From: Enterococcus asini ATCC 700915
GTDB lineage: Bacteria > Bacillota > Bacilli > Lactobacillales > Enterococcaceae
Length of the DNA: 64,000 bases
Assembly (NCBI RefSeq): GCF_000407365.1
Contig: NZ_ASVU01000002.1
Coordinates: forward strand, 434,001-498,000
Reading direction: 5' to 3'
Part shown: one piece after another, positions 20,936 to 30,578 of the stretch
How the letters are laid out: each line of letters begins with the position of its first letter
Numbering within the stretch: the stretch's first letter is position 1
Translations under genes and position numbers: made by a program
The notes under the pieces: model-generated
Told to the model about the DNA's origin: nothing
The model's input: only the letters and a program-made list of their open reading frames with translations
The model's database searches: none

Positions 20936-21236
20936 GATTGGTGTCATTGGGGACAAAGAGTCCGTCTTGCCTTTTAAATTATTTGGATTCAGTGTGCACT
21001 TTGCCACTGATAAGAAAGAAACACAACAAGCACTTAAACATCTGGTACGAGAAGAATACGGGGTAATCTATATTACCGAAGCTTGTGCCAGCACGATCAA
21101 AGAAGAGATTGACCGCTTGCAAACGCAATTGCAACCGGCTGTTGTCTTGATTCCAAATCATGACGGCAGTCTGGGGATTGGCCTTGAGGCGATCCAGCAA
21201 AACGTGGAAAAAGCCGTTGGTCAAAACATCTTGTAA
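20925..21236 (+). CDS. ntpG: V-type Na+-ATPase subunit F (NtpG)
   Basis: A 103-residue central-stalk subunit with the CheY-like fold of V-ATPase subunit [21 protein letters not shown], then [22 protein letters not shown] and [20 protein letters not shown]. It binds the NtpD axle. The start ATG lies within the ntpC tail, and the stop is 13 bp before ntpA. Confidence 0.92.
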   Translation: MAYKIGVIGDKESVLPFKLFGFSVHFATDKKETQQALKHLVREEYGVIYITEACASTIKEEIDRLQTQLQPAVVLIPNHDGSLGIGLEAIQQNVEKAVGQNIL

Positions 21237-21249
21237 AGGAGCTGAAATC

Positions 21250-23031
21250 GTGGAAATTGGAAATATTGTCAAAGTTTCAGGTCCATTGGTAATGGCAGAA
21301 AACATGGGCCATGCGAGCATCCAAGATATTTGTTATGTAGGGGATCTGGGCGTTATCGGTGAAATCATCGAAATGCGGGGAGATGTGGCCTCAATTCAGG
21401 TTTATGAAGAAACTGCCGGCATTGGCCCGGGAGAACCGGTGCATTCTACCGGAGAAGCTCTTTCCGTGGAATTGGCTCCAGGGATTTTGTCCCAAATGTT
21501 TGATGGGATTCAACGTCCCTTAGACGAATTTATCGCACAAACCCACAGCAATTTCTTGGCTCGTGGGGTACAGATCAAAGCCTTGGACCATGAGAAGAAA
21601 TGGTTGTTTGAAGCTATTTTAGAACCAGGGGCTGAAGTTGCTACAGGGGATATCGTAGGGACCGTTCAAGAAACCAAGATCATCCAGCATAAAATCATGG
21701 TGCCTGTAGGAGTGAAAGGGACATTAAAAGCTGTCTATCCCGGGGAACACACCATTGATGAGACGGTCTTTGTGATTACCACCGCCGAGGGAGACAAAGA
21801 ATTCTCCATGTTGCAAAAATGGCCGGTACGCCGTCCTCGTCCCGTTAAAGAAAAACTCAATCCCGATGTACCAATGATTACCGGACAACGGGTTATCGAC
21901 ACGTTCTTCCCGGTGACAAAAGGGGGAGCGGCTGCGGTTCCTGGACCTTTTGGGGCCGGTAAAACAGTCGTGCAACACCAAATCGCCAAATGGGCGGATG
22001 TGGACTTAGTCGTATACGTAGGTTGTGGGGAACGGGGCAACGAAATGACCGACGTCATGAACGAATTCCCTGAACTGATTGACCCGAATACCGGTGAATC
22101 CTTGATGGAACGGACGATTTTAATCGCCAATACTTCCAACATGCCGGTAGCGGCGCGGGAAGCTTCAATCTATACCGGGATTACCATTGCGGAATACTTC
22201 CGAGATATGGGCTATTCCGTGGCCATCATGGCAGATTCCACTTCACGTTGGGCGGAAGCTTTGCGGGAAATGAGTGGTCGTCTAGAAGAAATGCCCGGTG
22301 ACGAAGGCTATCCGGCATACTTAGGTTCTCGTTTAGCGGAATACTACGAACGAGCCGGCAAAGTTATCACCCTAGGTCAAGAAGGCCGGGGCGGGAGCAT
22401 TACCGCTATTTCTGCCGTATCACCTTCCGGGGGAGACATCTCGGAACCAGTGACCCAAAATACATTGCGGGTAGTAAAAGTGTTCTGGGGTCTAGATTCC
22501 ACCTTAGCACAGCAACGGCACTTCCCATCCATCGACTGGTTGCAAAGTTACTCTTTGTATTCCAATGAAGTCGGGCAATACTTGGATCAACAAATGCAAG
22601 TGAACTGGTCTACTTTGGTGCGAGATGCCATGCGTATGTTGCAAAAAGAATCCGAACTACAAGAGATCGTCCGCTTAGTAGGGATTGACTCCTTGTCAGC
22701 CAAAGACCAGTTGCTCCTAGAAGTCACCAAGTCCATTCGGGAAGACTACTTGCAACAAAACGCCTTTGATGACGTGGATACCTTTACTTCTCGGGAAAAA
22801 CAATTCCAAATGCTCCACAATATCTTAACCTTTGGGCAAGAAGCGACCCGGGCGTTGGAATTAGGTTCTTACTTAAACGAAGTCATGGATGGTACCGTGA
22901 TTTTACGGGACAAGCTCGCCCGGATGAAATACATTCCGGAAACTGACTTGCAAAAAATCATCGACTTAGAACAAGAAATCAAGAACACCTTAAAAGACAT
23001 CATTCAACAAGGGGGCATGACCAATGATTAA
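21250..23031 (+). CDS. ntpA: V-type Na+-ATPase catalytic subunit A (NtpA)
   Basis: The 593-residue catalytic subunit, three per V1 head. The P-loop GPFGAGKT is at residues 232-239, with [13 protein letters not shown], the [23 protein letters not shown] Walker B region and the [18 protein letters not shown] segment all conserved. The start is GTG 21250 with AAAGGAGC upstream. It gives the same length as E. hirae NtpA as I recall it; the frame is open to 21160, but that part overlaps ntpG and is not family-like. It overlaps ntpB by 8 bp. Confidence 0.97.
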   Translation: MEIGNIVKVSGPLVMAENMGHASIQDICYVGDLGVIGEIIEMRGDVASIQVYEETAGIGPGEPVHSTGEALSVELAPGILSQMFDGIQRPLDEFIAQTHSNFLARGVQIKALDHEKKWLFEAILEPGAEVATGDIVGTVQETKIIQHKIMVPVGVKGTLKAVYPGEHTIDETVFVITTAEGDKEFSMLQKWPVRRPRPVKEKLNPDVPMITGQRVIDTFFPVTKGGAAAVPGPFGAGKTVVQHQIAKWADVDLVVYVGCGERGNEMTDVMNEFPELIDPNTGESLMERTILIANTSNMPVAAREASIYTGITIAEYFRDMGYSVAIMADSTSRWAEALREMSGRLEEMPGDEGYPAYLGSRLAEYYERAGKVITLGQEGRGGSITAISAVSPSGGDISEPVTQNTLRVVKVFWGLDSTLAQQRHFPSIDWLQSYSLYSNEVGQYLDQQMQVNWSTLVRDAMRMLQKESELQEIVRLVGIDSLSAKDQLLLEVTKSIREDYLQQNAFDDVDTFTSREKQFQMLHNILTFGQEATRALELGSYLNEVMDGTVILRDKLARMKYIPETDLQKIIDLEQEIKNTLKDIIQQGGMTND

Positions 23032-24403
23032 AGAATACAAAACAATCGGCGAAGTTGTCGGCCCTCTAATGGCAGTGGACCGGGTTTCCGGTGTAAAATA
23101 CGAGGAACTAATCGAAGTCCGCATGCAAAACGGCGAACTTCGAAAAGGCCAAGTCTTAGAATTACAAGACGACAAAGCCTTAGTCCAAATCTTTGAAGGA
23201 ACTTCCGGGATCAACTTGCGGGACTCCGCCGTGCGTTTCTTAGGCCATCCTTTGGAATTAGGGGTTTCCGAAGACATGATTGGTCGGGTTTTTGACGGCT
23301 TAGGCCGACCAAAAGACAATGGCCCGGAAATTCTAGCGGAAAAAATGCTCGACATTAACGGGGAAGTTATCAACCCTATGGCCCGGGACTATCCCGATGA
23401 ATTTATTCAAACGGGGATTTCTTCCATTGACCATTTGAACACGCTAGTCCGGGGGCAAAAGCTGCCGGTCTTCTCCGGTTCTGGTTTGCCTCATAAGGAA
23501 TTAGCGGCCCAAATCGCCCGTCAAGCGACGGTGTTAAATGCAGACGATGATTTCGCCGTAGTCTTTGCCGGCATTGGGATTACCTTTGAAGAAGCAGAAT
23601 ACTTTATGGAAGACTTCCGGAAAACCGGTGCCATCGATCGTTCCGTAGTCTTTATGAACTTAGCCAACGATCCGGCCATTGAACGGATCGCCACACCACG
23701 CATGGCGCTCACTGCCGCAGAATACTTGGCTTATGAAAAAGGCATGCACGTCTTAGTCATCATGACGGACATGACCAACTACTGTGAAGCATTGCGGGAA
23801 ATCTCCGCAGCCCGTCGTGAAGTCCCAGGCCGGCGCGGCTATCCAGGGTATTTGTATACCAACTTGGCTACTTTGTACGAACGAGCAGGTAGGATCAAAG
23901 GCTTGAAGGGTTCCGTGACCCAGATTCCGATTTTGACCATGCCAGAAGACGACAAAACCCATCCGATTCCCGATTTGACCGGGTATATTACGGAAGGACA
24001 AATCATCTTGTCCCGGGAATTGTATAAGAGTGGCATTCAGCCGCCAATCGATGTGTTGCCATCCCTGTCTCGCTTAAAAGACAAGGGAACCGGGGAAGGA
24101 AAGACCCGGGGGGATCACGCGGCGACCATGAACCAGCTCTTCTCCGCCTATGCCCAAGGGAAACAAGCCAAAGAATTGGCCGTAGTCCTAGGGGATTCCG
24201 CATTGTCTGAAGTGGATAAAATCTACGCGAAATTTGCGGAACGCTTTGAAGAAGAATACGTCAACCAAGGGTACAACACCAATCGGGATATCTTTGAAAC
24301 CTTGGATCTAGGCTGGAAGCTCTTAAGCATCTTGCCACGGACGGAATTAAAACGGATTAAAGACGACATGATTGATGAATATCTGCCGGATAAAGGGGTG
24401 TAG
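23024..24403 (+). CDS. ntpB: V-type Na+-ATPase regulatory subunit B (NtpB)
   Basis: The 459-residue non-catalytic nucleotide-type subunit alternating with NtpA. It lacks a canonical P-loop ([19 protein letters not shown] at the equivalent site), as expected. Family marks are [69 protein letters not shown] and [12 protein letters not shown]. It starts within the ntpA stop region and is followed closely by ntpD. Confidence 0.97.
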   Translation: MIKEYKTIGEVVGPLMAVDRVSGVKYEELIEVRMQNGELRKGQVLELQDDKALVQIFEGTSGINLRDSAVRFLGHPLELGVSEDMIGRVFDGLGRPKDNGPEILAEKMLDINGEVINPMARDYPDEFIQTGISSIDHLNTLVRGQKLPVFSGSGLPHKELAAQIARQATVLNADDDFAVVFAGIGITFEEAEYFMEDFRKTGAIDRSVVFMNLANDPAIERIATPRMALTAAEYLAYEKGMHVLVIMTDMTNYCEALREISAARREVPGRRGYPGYLYTNLATLYERAGRIKGLKGSVTQIPILTMPEDDKTHPIPDLTGYITEGQIILSRELYKSGIQPPIDVLPSLSRLKDKGTGEGKTRGDHAATMNQLFSAYAQGKQAKELAVVLGDSALSEVDKIYAKFAERFEEEYVNQGYNTNRDIFETLDLGWKLLSILPRTELKRIKDDMIDEYLPDKGV

Positions 24404-24406
24404 CCC

Positions 24407-25036
24407 ATGGCAAAGCTGAATGTGAATCCAACGCGGATGGAGCTGGCTCGCTTGCAAAAGCAGCTGAAAACCGCTAAACGAGGGCATAAGCTTTTAAAGG
24501 ACAAACAAGATGAGCTCATGCGGCAATTCATCCTATTGGTGAAAAAGAACAACAAAATGCGTCAAGCGGTGGAAGAGACCATGACCAGTGCCATGCGCTC
24601 TTTCCGCTTAGCCAGCGCCACGTTAAACAGCGCCTTTATCGAGGAGCTCTTTATCCTGCCGGCAGCGCAAGTAGAGTTGGAATTGGATCAAAAGAACATC
24701 ATGAGTGTGGAAGTGCCCGTAATGAACTTTTCCTATGATGAAGACTTAGTGGCCGCGCCTATTGAATACGGCTACTTGAACTCCAATGTACCTTTGGATA
24801 ATTCCATCACTCGCTTTACCAACGTTTTGCCGGACCTTTTGGCATTGACGGAAATCGAGAAGACCTGTCAGCTCATGGCCGGGGAAATCGAAAAGACCCG
24901 GCGACGAGTGAACGCTTTGGAATATATGACCATCCCCGAACTGGAGGAAACCATTTATTTCATTAAGATGAAACTAGAAGAAAACGAGCGGGCGGAAGTC
25001 ACCCGGATGATCAAGATTAAAAATATGAATCGTTAG
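24407..25036 (+). CDS. ntpD: V-type Na+-ATPase central axle subunit D (NtpD)
   Basis: The 209-residue rotor axle, a long antiparallel coiled coil. The N-terminal helix begins [27 protein letters not shown], and the C-terminal helix ends with [31 protein letters not shown], both classical for subunit D. It starts 3 bp after ntpB and is the last ATPase gene before a terminator. No ntpH-like gene could be made out between it and ntpJ. Confidence 0.95.
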   Translation: MAKLNVNPTRMELARLQKQLKTAKRGHKLLKDKQDELMRQFILLVKKNNKMRQAVEETMTSAMRSFRLASATLNSAFIEELFILPAAQVELELDQKNIMSVEVPVMNFSYDEDLVAAPIEYGYLNSNVPLDNSITRFTNVLPDLLALTEIEKTCQLMAGEIEKTRRRVNALEYMTIPELEETIYFIKMKLEENERAEVTRMIKIKNMNR

Positions 25037-25037
25037 G

Positions 25038-25087
25038 AAAAACCCGGTCCCATCTGGCGTAAAGCAGATACGTGGCCGGGGTTTCTT
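25038..25087 (+). terminator. Probable terminator after ntpD
   Basis: An outer AAACCCGG arm (about 25039-25046) pairs with CCGGGGTTT (about 25076-25084) with a bulge. Inside is CATCTG/CAGATA (25051-25056, 25065-25070). The tail is weak (TTTCTTTC), so read-through into ntpJ is possible. Confidence 0.55.
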
Positions 25088-25131
25088 TCGTCATTTTTCT
25101 TGCTTCTTACAGAAAAGTTCTCTATGATTGG

Positions 25132-25140
25132 TGATATACT
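25132..25140 (+). promoter_or_regulatory. Extended -10 promoter candidate for ntpJ
   Basis: TGATATACT holds an extended TG-n-TATACT box 22 bp before the ntpJ ATG. No good -35 box is seen. It would allow ntpJ to be expressed apart from the ATPase operon. Confidence 0.35.
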
Positions 25141-25161
25141 ACCTACTAAGAAGGGAACTTT

Positions 25162-26520
25162 ATGAAAAAAAGAATGTACCGGCGTTATGACTTGACGACG
25201 CCGCAATTAATTTCTATGGGTTTTGCCAGTTTGATTTTATTAGGGGCGCTGTTGTTGATGCTGCCCATATCCAGTCGGACGGGGGAAGTCACGCCCTTTA
25301 TCGACGCTTTGTTTACCACTACTTCGGCCACTTGTGTCACCGGGCTTACCACGGTGAACACCGCCGAACACTGGAGTCTTTTTGGACAAGCCGTGATTAT
25401 TACCTTAATTGAGATCGGTGGCTTAGGCTTCATGTCCATTCCCGTAGTGTTTTATTTTATCTCCCGGAAAAAGATCAACTTAAGTACCCGGATGATTCTC
25501 CGAGATTCTTTAAACATGCCCACCATGAGTGGGGAAGTGGGGTTAATGCGCTACATCTTAAAAACCGCTTTTGTGATTCAAGCATTGGGAATGACGGCAT
25601 TAGCCATTGACTTTGTTCCCCGCTACGGTTGGGCCAAGGGTCTGTGGTTTAGTTTCTTCCATGCGATTTCCAGCTTTTGTAATGCAGGCTTTGACCTTTT
25701 CGGGGACAGTTTGGTACCTTTCCAAGAAGATCCTTGGGTCTTGTTTATCGTAATGTTCTTGATCATCGCCGGGGGCCTAGGCTTTTTGGTCTGGTATGAT
25801 CTTGTGGGCTTACGGAAGAAACGCCGCATGACGTTGCATTCAAAAATCGCTTTGACGATTACCGGAGGCTTGTTGCTCTTTGGCACATTGGGCTTTTTTA
25901 TCACAGAAGGAACAGACACTGCCTTGATTAATAGCGATCACTTCTTAAGTCGCTTCGCCAATACCCTGTTTATGGCGGTAACTCCAAGAACGGCGGGCTA
26001 TTACTCCGTGGATTACTTCCAAATGAGCCATGCGGGCTTGATTCTGACGATGATTCTGATGTTTATCGGGGGCACGTCGGGCTCCACTGCCGGGGGCTTG
26101 AAAACCACAACTTTTGGGGTACTTTTATTGAAAGTCAAAAGCATCTTTAAAGGGCGCAGTCACGTGGAATTTTCCGGGAGAACCATTCGAGAGGCGGCAG
26201 TAAACCGGGCCATGACTCTGTTCTTCATTACCTTGACCTTGTGTATCTTTGCTACCATGGTCTTATCGGTAACTGAAACGATTCCTAACGTGGATCAGCT
26301 AGGATTGGAGTACATCGCATTTGAAGTCATCTCCGCCTTTGGTACAGTCGGCTTGACCATGGGAATTACCCCGGATTTAACCATTGTAGGCAAATTAATT
26401 ATTATTTCCTTAATGTTTATCGGTCGGGTAGGGATTATGACTGTCGTCTTCTCCTTAGTCCGTCGTCCGGAAAAAGAAGGCAACTTCAAGTACCCAGACG
26501 AATCCGTGATGATTGGCTGA
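25162..26520 (+). CDS. ntpJ: KtrB/TrkH-type cation transporter subunit (NtpJ)
   Basis: A 452-residue membrane protein with four MPM (membrane-pore-membrane) repeats. The pore loops each show the selectivity-filter Gly region: TTSATCVTGLTTV, ISSFCNAGFDLFG, AVTPRTAGYYSVD and SAFGTVGLTMG. It is the translocating subunit of a Ktr-type K+ uptake system that can be Na+-coupled. In E. hirae the same gene closes the ntp cluster and serves Na+/K+ homeostasis. AAGAAGGGAAC precedes the ATG. The cytosolic gating partner (KtrA) is not in this window. Confidence 0.92.
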   Translation: MKKRMYRRYDLTTPQLISMGFASLILLGALLLMLPISSRTGEVTPFIDALFTTTSATCVTGLTTVNTAEHWSLFGQAVIITLIEIGGLGFMSIPVVFYFISRKKINLSTRMILRDSLNMPTMSGEVGLMRYILKTAFVIQALGMTALAIDFVPRYGWAKGLWFSFFHAISSFCNAGFDLFGDSLVPFQEDPWVLFIVMFLIIAGGLGFLVWYDLVGLRKKRRMTLHSKIALTITGGLLLFGTLGFFITEGTDTALINSDHFLSRFANTLFMAVTPRTAGYYSVDYFQMSHAGLILTMILMFIGGTSGSTAGGLKTTTFGVLLLKVKSIFKGRSHVEFSGRTIREAAVNRAMTLFFITLTLCIFATMVLSVTETIPNVDQLGLEYIAFEVISAFGTVGLTMGITPDLTIVGKLIIISLMFIGRVGIMTVVFSLVRRPEKEGNFKYPDESVMIG

Positions 26521-26538
26521 TCGAGTTCGTCAATTGTC

Positions 26539-26580
26539 AAAAAGCCACGGCTCTCTATTTAATGAGAGTCGTGGCTTTTT
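26539..26580. terminator. Bidirectional terminator between ntpJ and the SRAP gene
   Basis: AAAAAGCCACGGCTCTC (26539-26555) pairs with GAGAGTCGTGGCTTTTT (26564-26580), one G-U pair. A and T tracts lie on both sides, between convergent genes. Confidence 0.88.
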
Positions 26581-26618
26581 TAGTATTTGGCAAAATGTCC
26601 ATAATTGGATTATGTAAA

Positions 26619-27200
26619 TCAATTTTTATCTTTTGGGATTTTTTGCAATACTAGTTTTGATTCGTCGGTTTTATGCAAGAGTAAGGCTGCTTTTTCGGTA
26701 TTTTCCAACCAGTCCCGGGCATCTTTTTTATCGATAATCAGTGGCATGCGATTGTGAATCGGTTCTACTAGCTCGTTTGGTTCAGTGGTTAAAATGACGG
26801 ACTCTGTTTGCCCATCTTTTACACGGTACAAGCCCGCCACATACATCTCTCGTTCGTCGGGATACGTGAACAAAATGCGTTCTTTGTCCTTGTTCCACTC
26901 ATAAAAACCACTCATAGGAAACAAACACCGGTGCCGGCGAAATTCCTCACGAAAAGTCGGCTTTTCTTCTACGGTTTCACTACGGGCGTTGATCAAGCGT
27001 TGTTTGTTTTGGTGATTGGAGAAGCCCCAAGTGGTCAAGGCCACCCGTAGTTTTTGATCCGGGCCACTGCCTAAGGTGATGACTTCCTCTGAGGGAAAGA
27101 TTTCTCCGGTTTTCAAGTCGTCTTGCTTCATTTGAAAGGCTAATTTGTAGTATTCTTTTAACTCCCCAGTCATGGGATCAAATAAGTATCGTCCACACAC
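26619..27200 (-). CDS. SRAP-domain protein (YedK/HMCES-like)
   Basis: A 193-residue SOS-response-associated peptidase-like protein. The family forms a covalent shield on abasic sites in single-stranded DNA through the amine of Cys2. The needed residues are all present: Cys2 in MCGRY, N71 in INARSETV, E101 in SGFYEW and H149 in PIHNRMPLI. The ATG must be at 27200 because Cys must follow Met directly. It is transcribed convergently to ntpJ. Neighbouring genes also act on DNA damage (HhH-GPD enzyme next door). Confidence 0.93.
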   Translation of the reverse strand: MCGRYLFDPMTGELKEYYKLAFQMKQDDLKTGEIFPSEEVITLGSGPDQKLRVALTTWGFSNHQNKQRLINARSETVEEKPTFREEFRRHRCLFPMSGFYEWNKDKERILFTYPDEREMYVAGLYRVKDGQTESVILTTEPNELVEPIHNRMPLIIDKKDARDWLENTEKAALLLHKTDESKLVLQKIPKDKN

Positions 27201-27361
27201 GAAAATCCCTCCGTTTCTGGTTTTATTGTATCAGCTTTTTCTAAGAGAGGATACTCCCGCGCTTTTCGTAAAAGATTCTCCCTAGAAGTTTTGGGACTTG
27301 TTTTCTATTGTGGCTTATTGGTAGACTAGCTATGAAATGAACGTTCTAGATAGGAGCACAG

Positions 27362-28003
27362 ATGCAAGACATTACATTAAAAGAGCTGTATCAACGAATG
27401 CAAGAGGTAGCCGGGCCTTCTGGCTGGTGGCCTGCCGACAGCAAAGAAGAGATCCTTTTAGGAGCCATCTTAGTCCAAAATACCAACTGGCAAAATGCCG
27501 CCCGTTCCTTGGAAAATCTAAAAACTGCCACCGGGTTTCACCCTGAGAAGCTCGCCGCTTTATCTCGGACTCAAATCAAAGAACTGATTCGTCCCAGTAG
27601 ATTCTATGAAAATAAAAGCCGGGCGATTTATGAGCTGGTGCAAAAACTCAGTGACGCGGGCTTTGATTACCAGGGGATTCAGCAAGAAAAAGGGGAAACG
27701 CTCCGGGTACATTTATTGGCCTTTCACGGTATCGGACCAGAAACCGCCGATGTTTTACGCTTGTACGTCTTTGACCAAGTCGCTTTCGTAGCGGATAGCT
27801 ATGCCCGGCGTCTCTTTAGTCAACTAGGGCTCGGTCCACTGGGGACTTATGCCGCGCTCGCAAAACAAGTGAACCTGACTGATTTTTCTTTAGAGGAAGC
27901 CCAAGACTTTCACGGGCAAATTGATGAGTTTGGCAAGTGTTACTTACAAGGAAAGAATCGCTTTGAGGAAAGTTTTCTTAAAGACTATCGCTTATTGCTC
28001 TAA
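27362..28003 (+). CDS. HhH-GPD DNA glycosylase lacking the EndoIII Lys and Fe-S cluster
   Basis: A 213-residue endonuclease III-like base-excision glycosylase. The helix-hairpin-helix is at about 121-135 (LAFHGIGPETADVLRLY), and the catalytic Asp is D145 (VADSYARR). E127 stands where bifunctional EndoIII has its Schiff-base Lys, and only one Cys is seen near the C terminus (C193 or so), so no 4Fe-4S cluster is possible. This fits a monofunctional glycosylase, for example of the alkylated-base MagIII type. WWPADSKEEILLGAILVQNTNW is the usual start of such proteins. The ATG follows a TAGGAG ribosome site. Confidence 0.85.
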   Translation: MQDITLKELYQRMQEVAGPSGWWPADSKEEILLGAILVQNTNWQNAARSLENLKTATGFHPEKLAALSRTQIKELIRPSRFYENKSRAIYELVQKLSDAGFDYQGIQQEKGETLRVHLLAFHGIGPETADVLRLYVFDQVAFVADSYARRLFSQLGLGPLGTYAALAKQVNLTDFSLEEAQDFHGQIDEFGKCYLQGKNRFEESFLKDYRLLL

Positions 28004-28006
28004 AAG

Positions 28007-28050
28007 AAAAAACCGAGGCACCGCTAGTTCTCAGCGGAGTCTCGGTTTTT
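28007..28050. terminator. Terminator between the glycosylase and TMEM175-like genes
   Basis: AAAAACCGAG.CACCGCT (from 28009) pairs with CAGCGGAGTCTCGGTTTTT (to 28050). It overlaps the last codons of the - strand gene, so one hairpin serves both convergent genes. Confidence 0.8.
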
Positions 28051-28800
28051 GGTTTGTTCTTCGTGTTCTTCGTGGGTTAAAGCCGCTTTGACTCGGACTT
28101 TTTTCTGCCGCCGGAGCCCGGTTTGATCCGGGAAGAAAAAGGCAATAATCGGTAAGCTTAAGTATAAGACCATGGCTACCGATGGCCACTTCAAAGCGAT
28201 TAAAATCAAAAGGATGTTCAAGAGTAACTGCCCCCAAATGCGGGCAATGGTAATCCGATTGGAAAAGTGAAAGGCCGTTTCCGACTTTCCAAAGAGATTT
28301 AAAAAAGCGAAGCGATACATGATTAATTCCATCAGGTTGGCTACGAAATACACGACCCCAAAATTCACAATGGCTAGGCTGTCTTGTTCCTGCATGATCC
28401 ACTTGGTCATTAAAGGCAGAACCGATAACGCCGCCAAAAAAAGAAAGTTCGTCAATAAGATACTGCGGGTAGCTTGTTTTACCATGCCAAAGGTACGATG
28501 GTGTTGGTACCAGAAGTTGGCTACGATAAAAAAGCTGATTAAAAAGACGATCAAAGAACGGATCAATTCCAAATAGCTCGTTTGACCATCAGAAGGCAAG
28601 GGTACCTCTAAGACCATAATGGTAATAATAATGGCGATCACCCCGTCATTAAAGGTTTCCAAGTGCTCTTTTAAGCGACTTTGTTCCTCTGTTTGAATCT
28701 TCGCAAACTCTGCTTGAATTTTTTCGTTTTTTTGCCGGTCGCTGGCAGATAGGTGTTCGTCATTCCAACGGCCACGGGGATGCTTTTTCATCCAAATCAC
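28024..28800 (-). CDS. TMEM175-family (DUF1211) potassium-channel-like protein
   Basis: A 258-residue membrane protein. After a polar N terminus, the first helix has the family motif FNDGVIAIIITIMVLEVPLP; the R/F-S-D-like motif is here F-N-D. Five more helices follow (LIRSLIVFLISFFIVANFWYQHH; ILLTNFLFLAALSVLPLM; VNFGVVYFVANLMELIMY; LLLNILLILIALKWPSVAMVLYLSLPIIAFFF). Bacterial TMEM175 proteins are K+-permeable channels assembled as tetramers. The start is GTG 28800 or ATG 28791; both lie close to GAGGAAGG. The C-terminal tail is charged. Confidence 0.85.
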   Translation of the reverse strand: MIWMKKHPRGRWNDEHLSASDRQKNEKIQAEFAKIQTEEQSRLKEHLETFNDGVIAIIITIMVLEVPLPSDGQTSYLELIRSLIVFLISFFIVANFWYQHHRTFGMVKQATRSILLTNFLFLAALSVLPLMTKWIMQEQDSLAIVNFGVVYFVANLMELIMYRFAFLNLFGKSETAFHFSNRITIARIWGQLLLNILLILIALKWPSVAMVLYLSLPIIAFFFPDQTGLRRQKKVRVKAALTHEEHEEQTKNRDSAEN

Positions 28801-28983
28801 GTCCTTCCTCTGGCATTTTAGTACGGAATCGGGATTTTTGCGAGCTACAGCCTTTTTAAAAGGAACGGTCCGCTAGTAGCGACCAACGAAGTCTTAGAAA
28901 ATCCTAAAAAAGACCTACTTCACTAGCCAAAGGGGAATGTTTGTTCTATGATGAGACTACTAGCAAGACACCAGGAGGAACTC

Positions 28984-29655
28984 ATGAAAACCCCATTAAC
29001 ATTAGCATTAGAAGAAACCTTATACGCCTATTGCCGGGAAAAAGGCGAAGTGGTAGTCGAAGAAGTGGTCATGCCCGATGATTTAGGCATCGTGGACACC
29101 TTAAGCCTCCGATTGCTGCCAGACGACAGCTATGAGTGGCGCTGTTTTGAGTTAAAGGTCTCCAAGGGGGATTTTCGGTCGCCGGCGAAGCTGTCTTTTG
29201 TCGGCCATTACAATTACTTCGTCTTACCAGAAGCTCTCTACCTACAAGTGGCAGAGGAGATTCCTGAGCACATCGGGGTTTTGGTGTACCATGGTTATGC
29301 CAACCCGGAAGAGCACAGCACTCCGGGGTATCTGGTTTCGGGTAAAAAGGCCCGTTACCAGGAGTTACAAGTCAATGAAAGAGCGCTGTTGTATCACTTA
29401 ATCACCTCCCAGGCCCGGGAAGTCGGTAAGGCCAAACAAACAGAGCGGGGGCTACGGGTCTTTGCCACGGATCAGCTTTACAAAGAGCTAAAACGCCGGC
29501 AGCCGGAATATGATTTATACGGTGGCGGTGTGAACTACTATGACCGCTTTTTAGCCGACACTCAAGATCAGGCTACGGAGGCCTTGAAAGAAGAACTCAC
29601 CGCCTATCAAGAAGCCTACCAGGACTTGCTATTGCGCTTAGAAGAAGGGGAGTAA
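28984..29655 (+). CDS. MmcB-like PD-(D/E)XK nuclease-fold protein
   Basis: A 223-residue protein whose first 120 residues resemble MmcB-type putative endonucleases. The pattern is a strand ending in an Asp (GIVDTLSLRL, about residues 34-43), then FELKVSKGDFRS (the E-x-K and the following D-F-R), then YNYFVLPEALY, matching the usual order of D, E-x-K, DFR and a hydrophobic L-F/Y-V-P strand. The C-terminal 60 residues are helical and acidic. ATG 28984 follows AGGAGG; an upstream ATG at 28948 lies in a -10-like TATGAT. The stop is 2 bp before the next gene, so the two form one unit. The cellular role is unknown. Confidence 0.65.
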   Translation: MKTPLTLALEETLYAYCREKGEVVVEEVVMPDDLGIVDTLSLRLLPDDSYEWRCFELKVSKGDFRSPAKLSFVGHYNYFVLPEALYLQVAEEIPEHIGVLVYHGYANPEEHSTPGYLVSGKKARYQELQVNERALLYHLITSQAREVGKAKQTERGLRVFATDQLYKELKRRQPEYDLYGGGVNYYDRFLADTQDQATEALKEELTAYQEAYQDLLLRLEEGE

Positions 29656-29657
29656 CC

Positions 29658-30539
29658 ATGTACTATCCATATTTACGAGGAAAGCAGTTTGACCTTTTAG
29701 CTTTGAAAGAACTGGTAAAAGCAGGGCGCCTGAAAAAGACCATCGTTCCAGTCATTGAGCCAGTCAAACAGTCTAAGACTTTGCTGCAAACATTAGAGAT
29801 CTTCCGGCAAAAGGGCCAGCCTTTTTATTTAATCGACAATCCCCAAGCTGGAGACTTCTTAACGGAGAACGGACTAGAGACTTTGCAAGGATTAGCCCAA
29901 GGACACCGTGCCCATATCATCACGGCCAATCAAGGAGAGCTGCATTTTCACCCAGAAGACTTGTACATTGCTAACTCTGCTCAAGGGCTGCAAGATTTAC
30001 CGGAAGCGTACCGAAATGGCCAATTCGCTGCCCCTTTTGAAATGCGGATTTTACGCCAGTTAATCAAAGCCCAAGGGCTGATTTTGTTGCAAGATCCCTT
30101 CACTCGACTGCCTCGAAATAGTTACTATCGAGAGTATCCAGACGAGCTGTTTACCCGGAGTCATTTGACCTATGAAAAACAAGGCTTTACTGGATTCGGG
30201 GATTTTTCATTGGATAGCCGGATTTATTATGACCAAGGCTATCCGGACCGTGATCTCTGCTTGCATCTGGTCTATCCCGGGGATGAGCAGGAGCTACGGG
30301 TGCATCACTTTGTTTCCCCCGAAGACCCAGAGGACGCTCGTTTGTCGCAAAAAGAAAAGTTCTTACAGCTGATAGGAGAGGTTGATTCTTGGGCCAAAGC
30401 AGGGCGCTTACCGGAAACCTTAGGACTCAGACTTTTGCTAAAAGCGTACCAAGAAGACCGTTTCCCTGGAATGGGCGTCATTCGCAAGGGCGTAATCATG
30501 CATCATCTGGAGACCATGGGGATGTTACTTTCAGACTAA
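29658..30539 (+). CDS. Beta/sce7725-family protein (phage- and defence-associated family)
   Basis: A 293-residue cytosolic protein. The N terminus YYPYLRGKQFDLLALKELV, then KKTIVPVIEPVKQSKTLLQTL, is characteristic of the Beta_protein and sce7725 group, found in phages and accessory islands. The family may have a TIM-barrel-like fold with alternating strands and helices; no activity is established to my knowledge. The C-terminal part (KFLQLIGEVDSWAKAGRLPETLGLRLLLKAYQE) is helical. It is translationally coupled to the MmcB-like gene, with a 2-bp gap and GAAGGGGAG as ribosome site. The family call rests on motif memory, not on a search. Confidence 0.6.
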   Translation: MYYPYLRGKQFDLLALKELVKAGRLKKTIVPVIEPVKQSKTLLQTLEIFRQKGQPFYLIDNPQAGDFLTENGLETLQGLAQGHRAHIITANQGELHFHPEDLYIANSAQGLQDLPEAYRNGQFAAPFEMRILRQLIKAQGLILLQDPFTRLPRNSYYREYPDELFTRSHLTYEKQGFTGFGDFSLDSRIYYDQGYPDRDLCLHLVYPGDEQELRVHHFVSPEDPEDARLSQKEKFLQLIGEVDSWAKAGRLPETLGLRLLLKAYQEDRFPGMGVIRKGVIMHHLETMGMLLSD

Positions 30540-30578
30540 CAAATAGGGACTCCCTGATAACAGGAGCCCCTATTTGTT
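30538..30578. terminator. Bidirectional terminator between convergent operons
   Basis: AACAAATAGGGACTCC (30538-30553) pairs with GGAGCCCCTATTTGTT (30563-30578) with one A-C mismatch. It contains parts of both stop codons (TAA at 30537-30539 on +, and TAA at 30577-30579 on -). Confidence 0.8.

Noticed and set aside
21160-21249. A longer NtpA beginning 30 codons upstream
   Set aside because: That part overlaps ntpG in another frame and is not family-like. GTG 21250 with AAAGGAGC gives the expected 593 residues.
25037-25161. A possible ntpH between ntpD and ntpJ
   Set aside because: The gap is only 125 bp and mostly a hairpin; no frame of suitable size with a ribosome site is seen.
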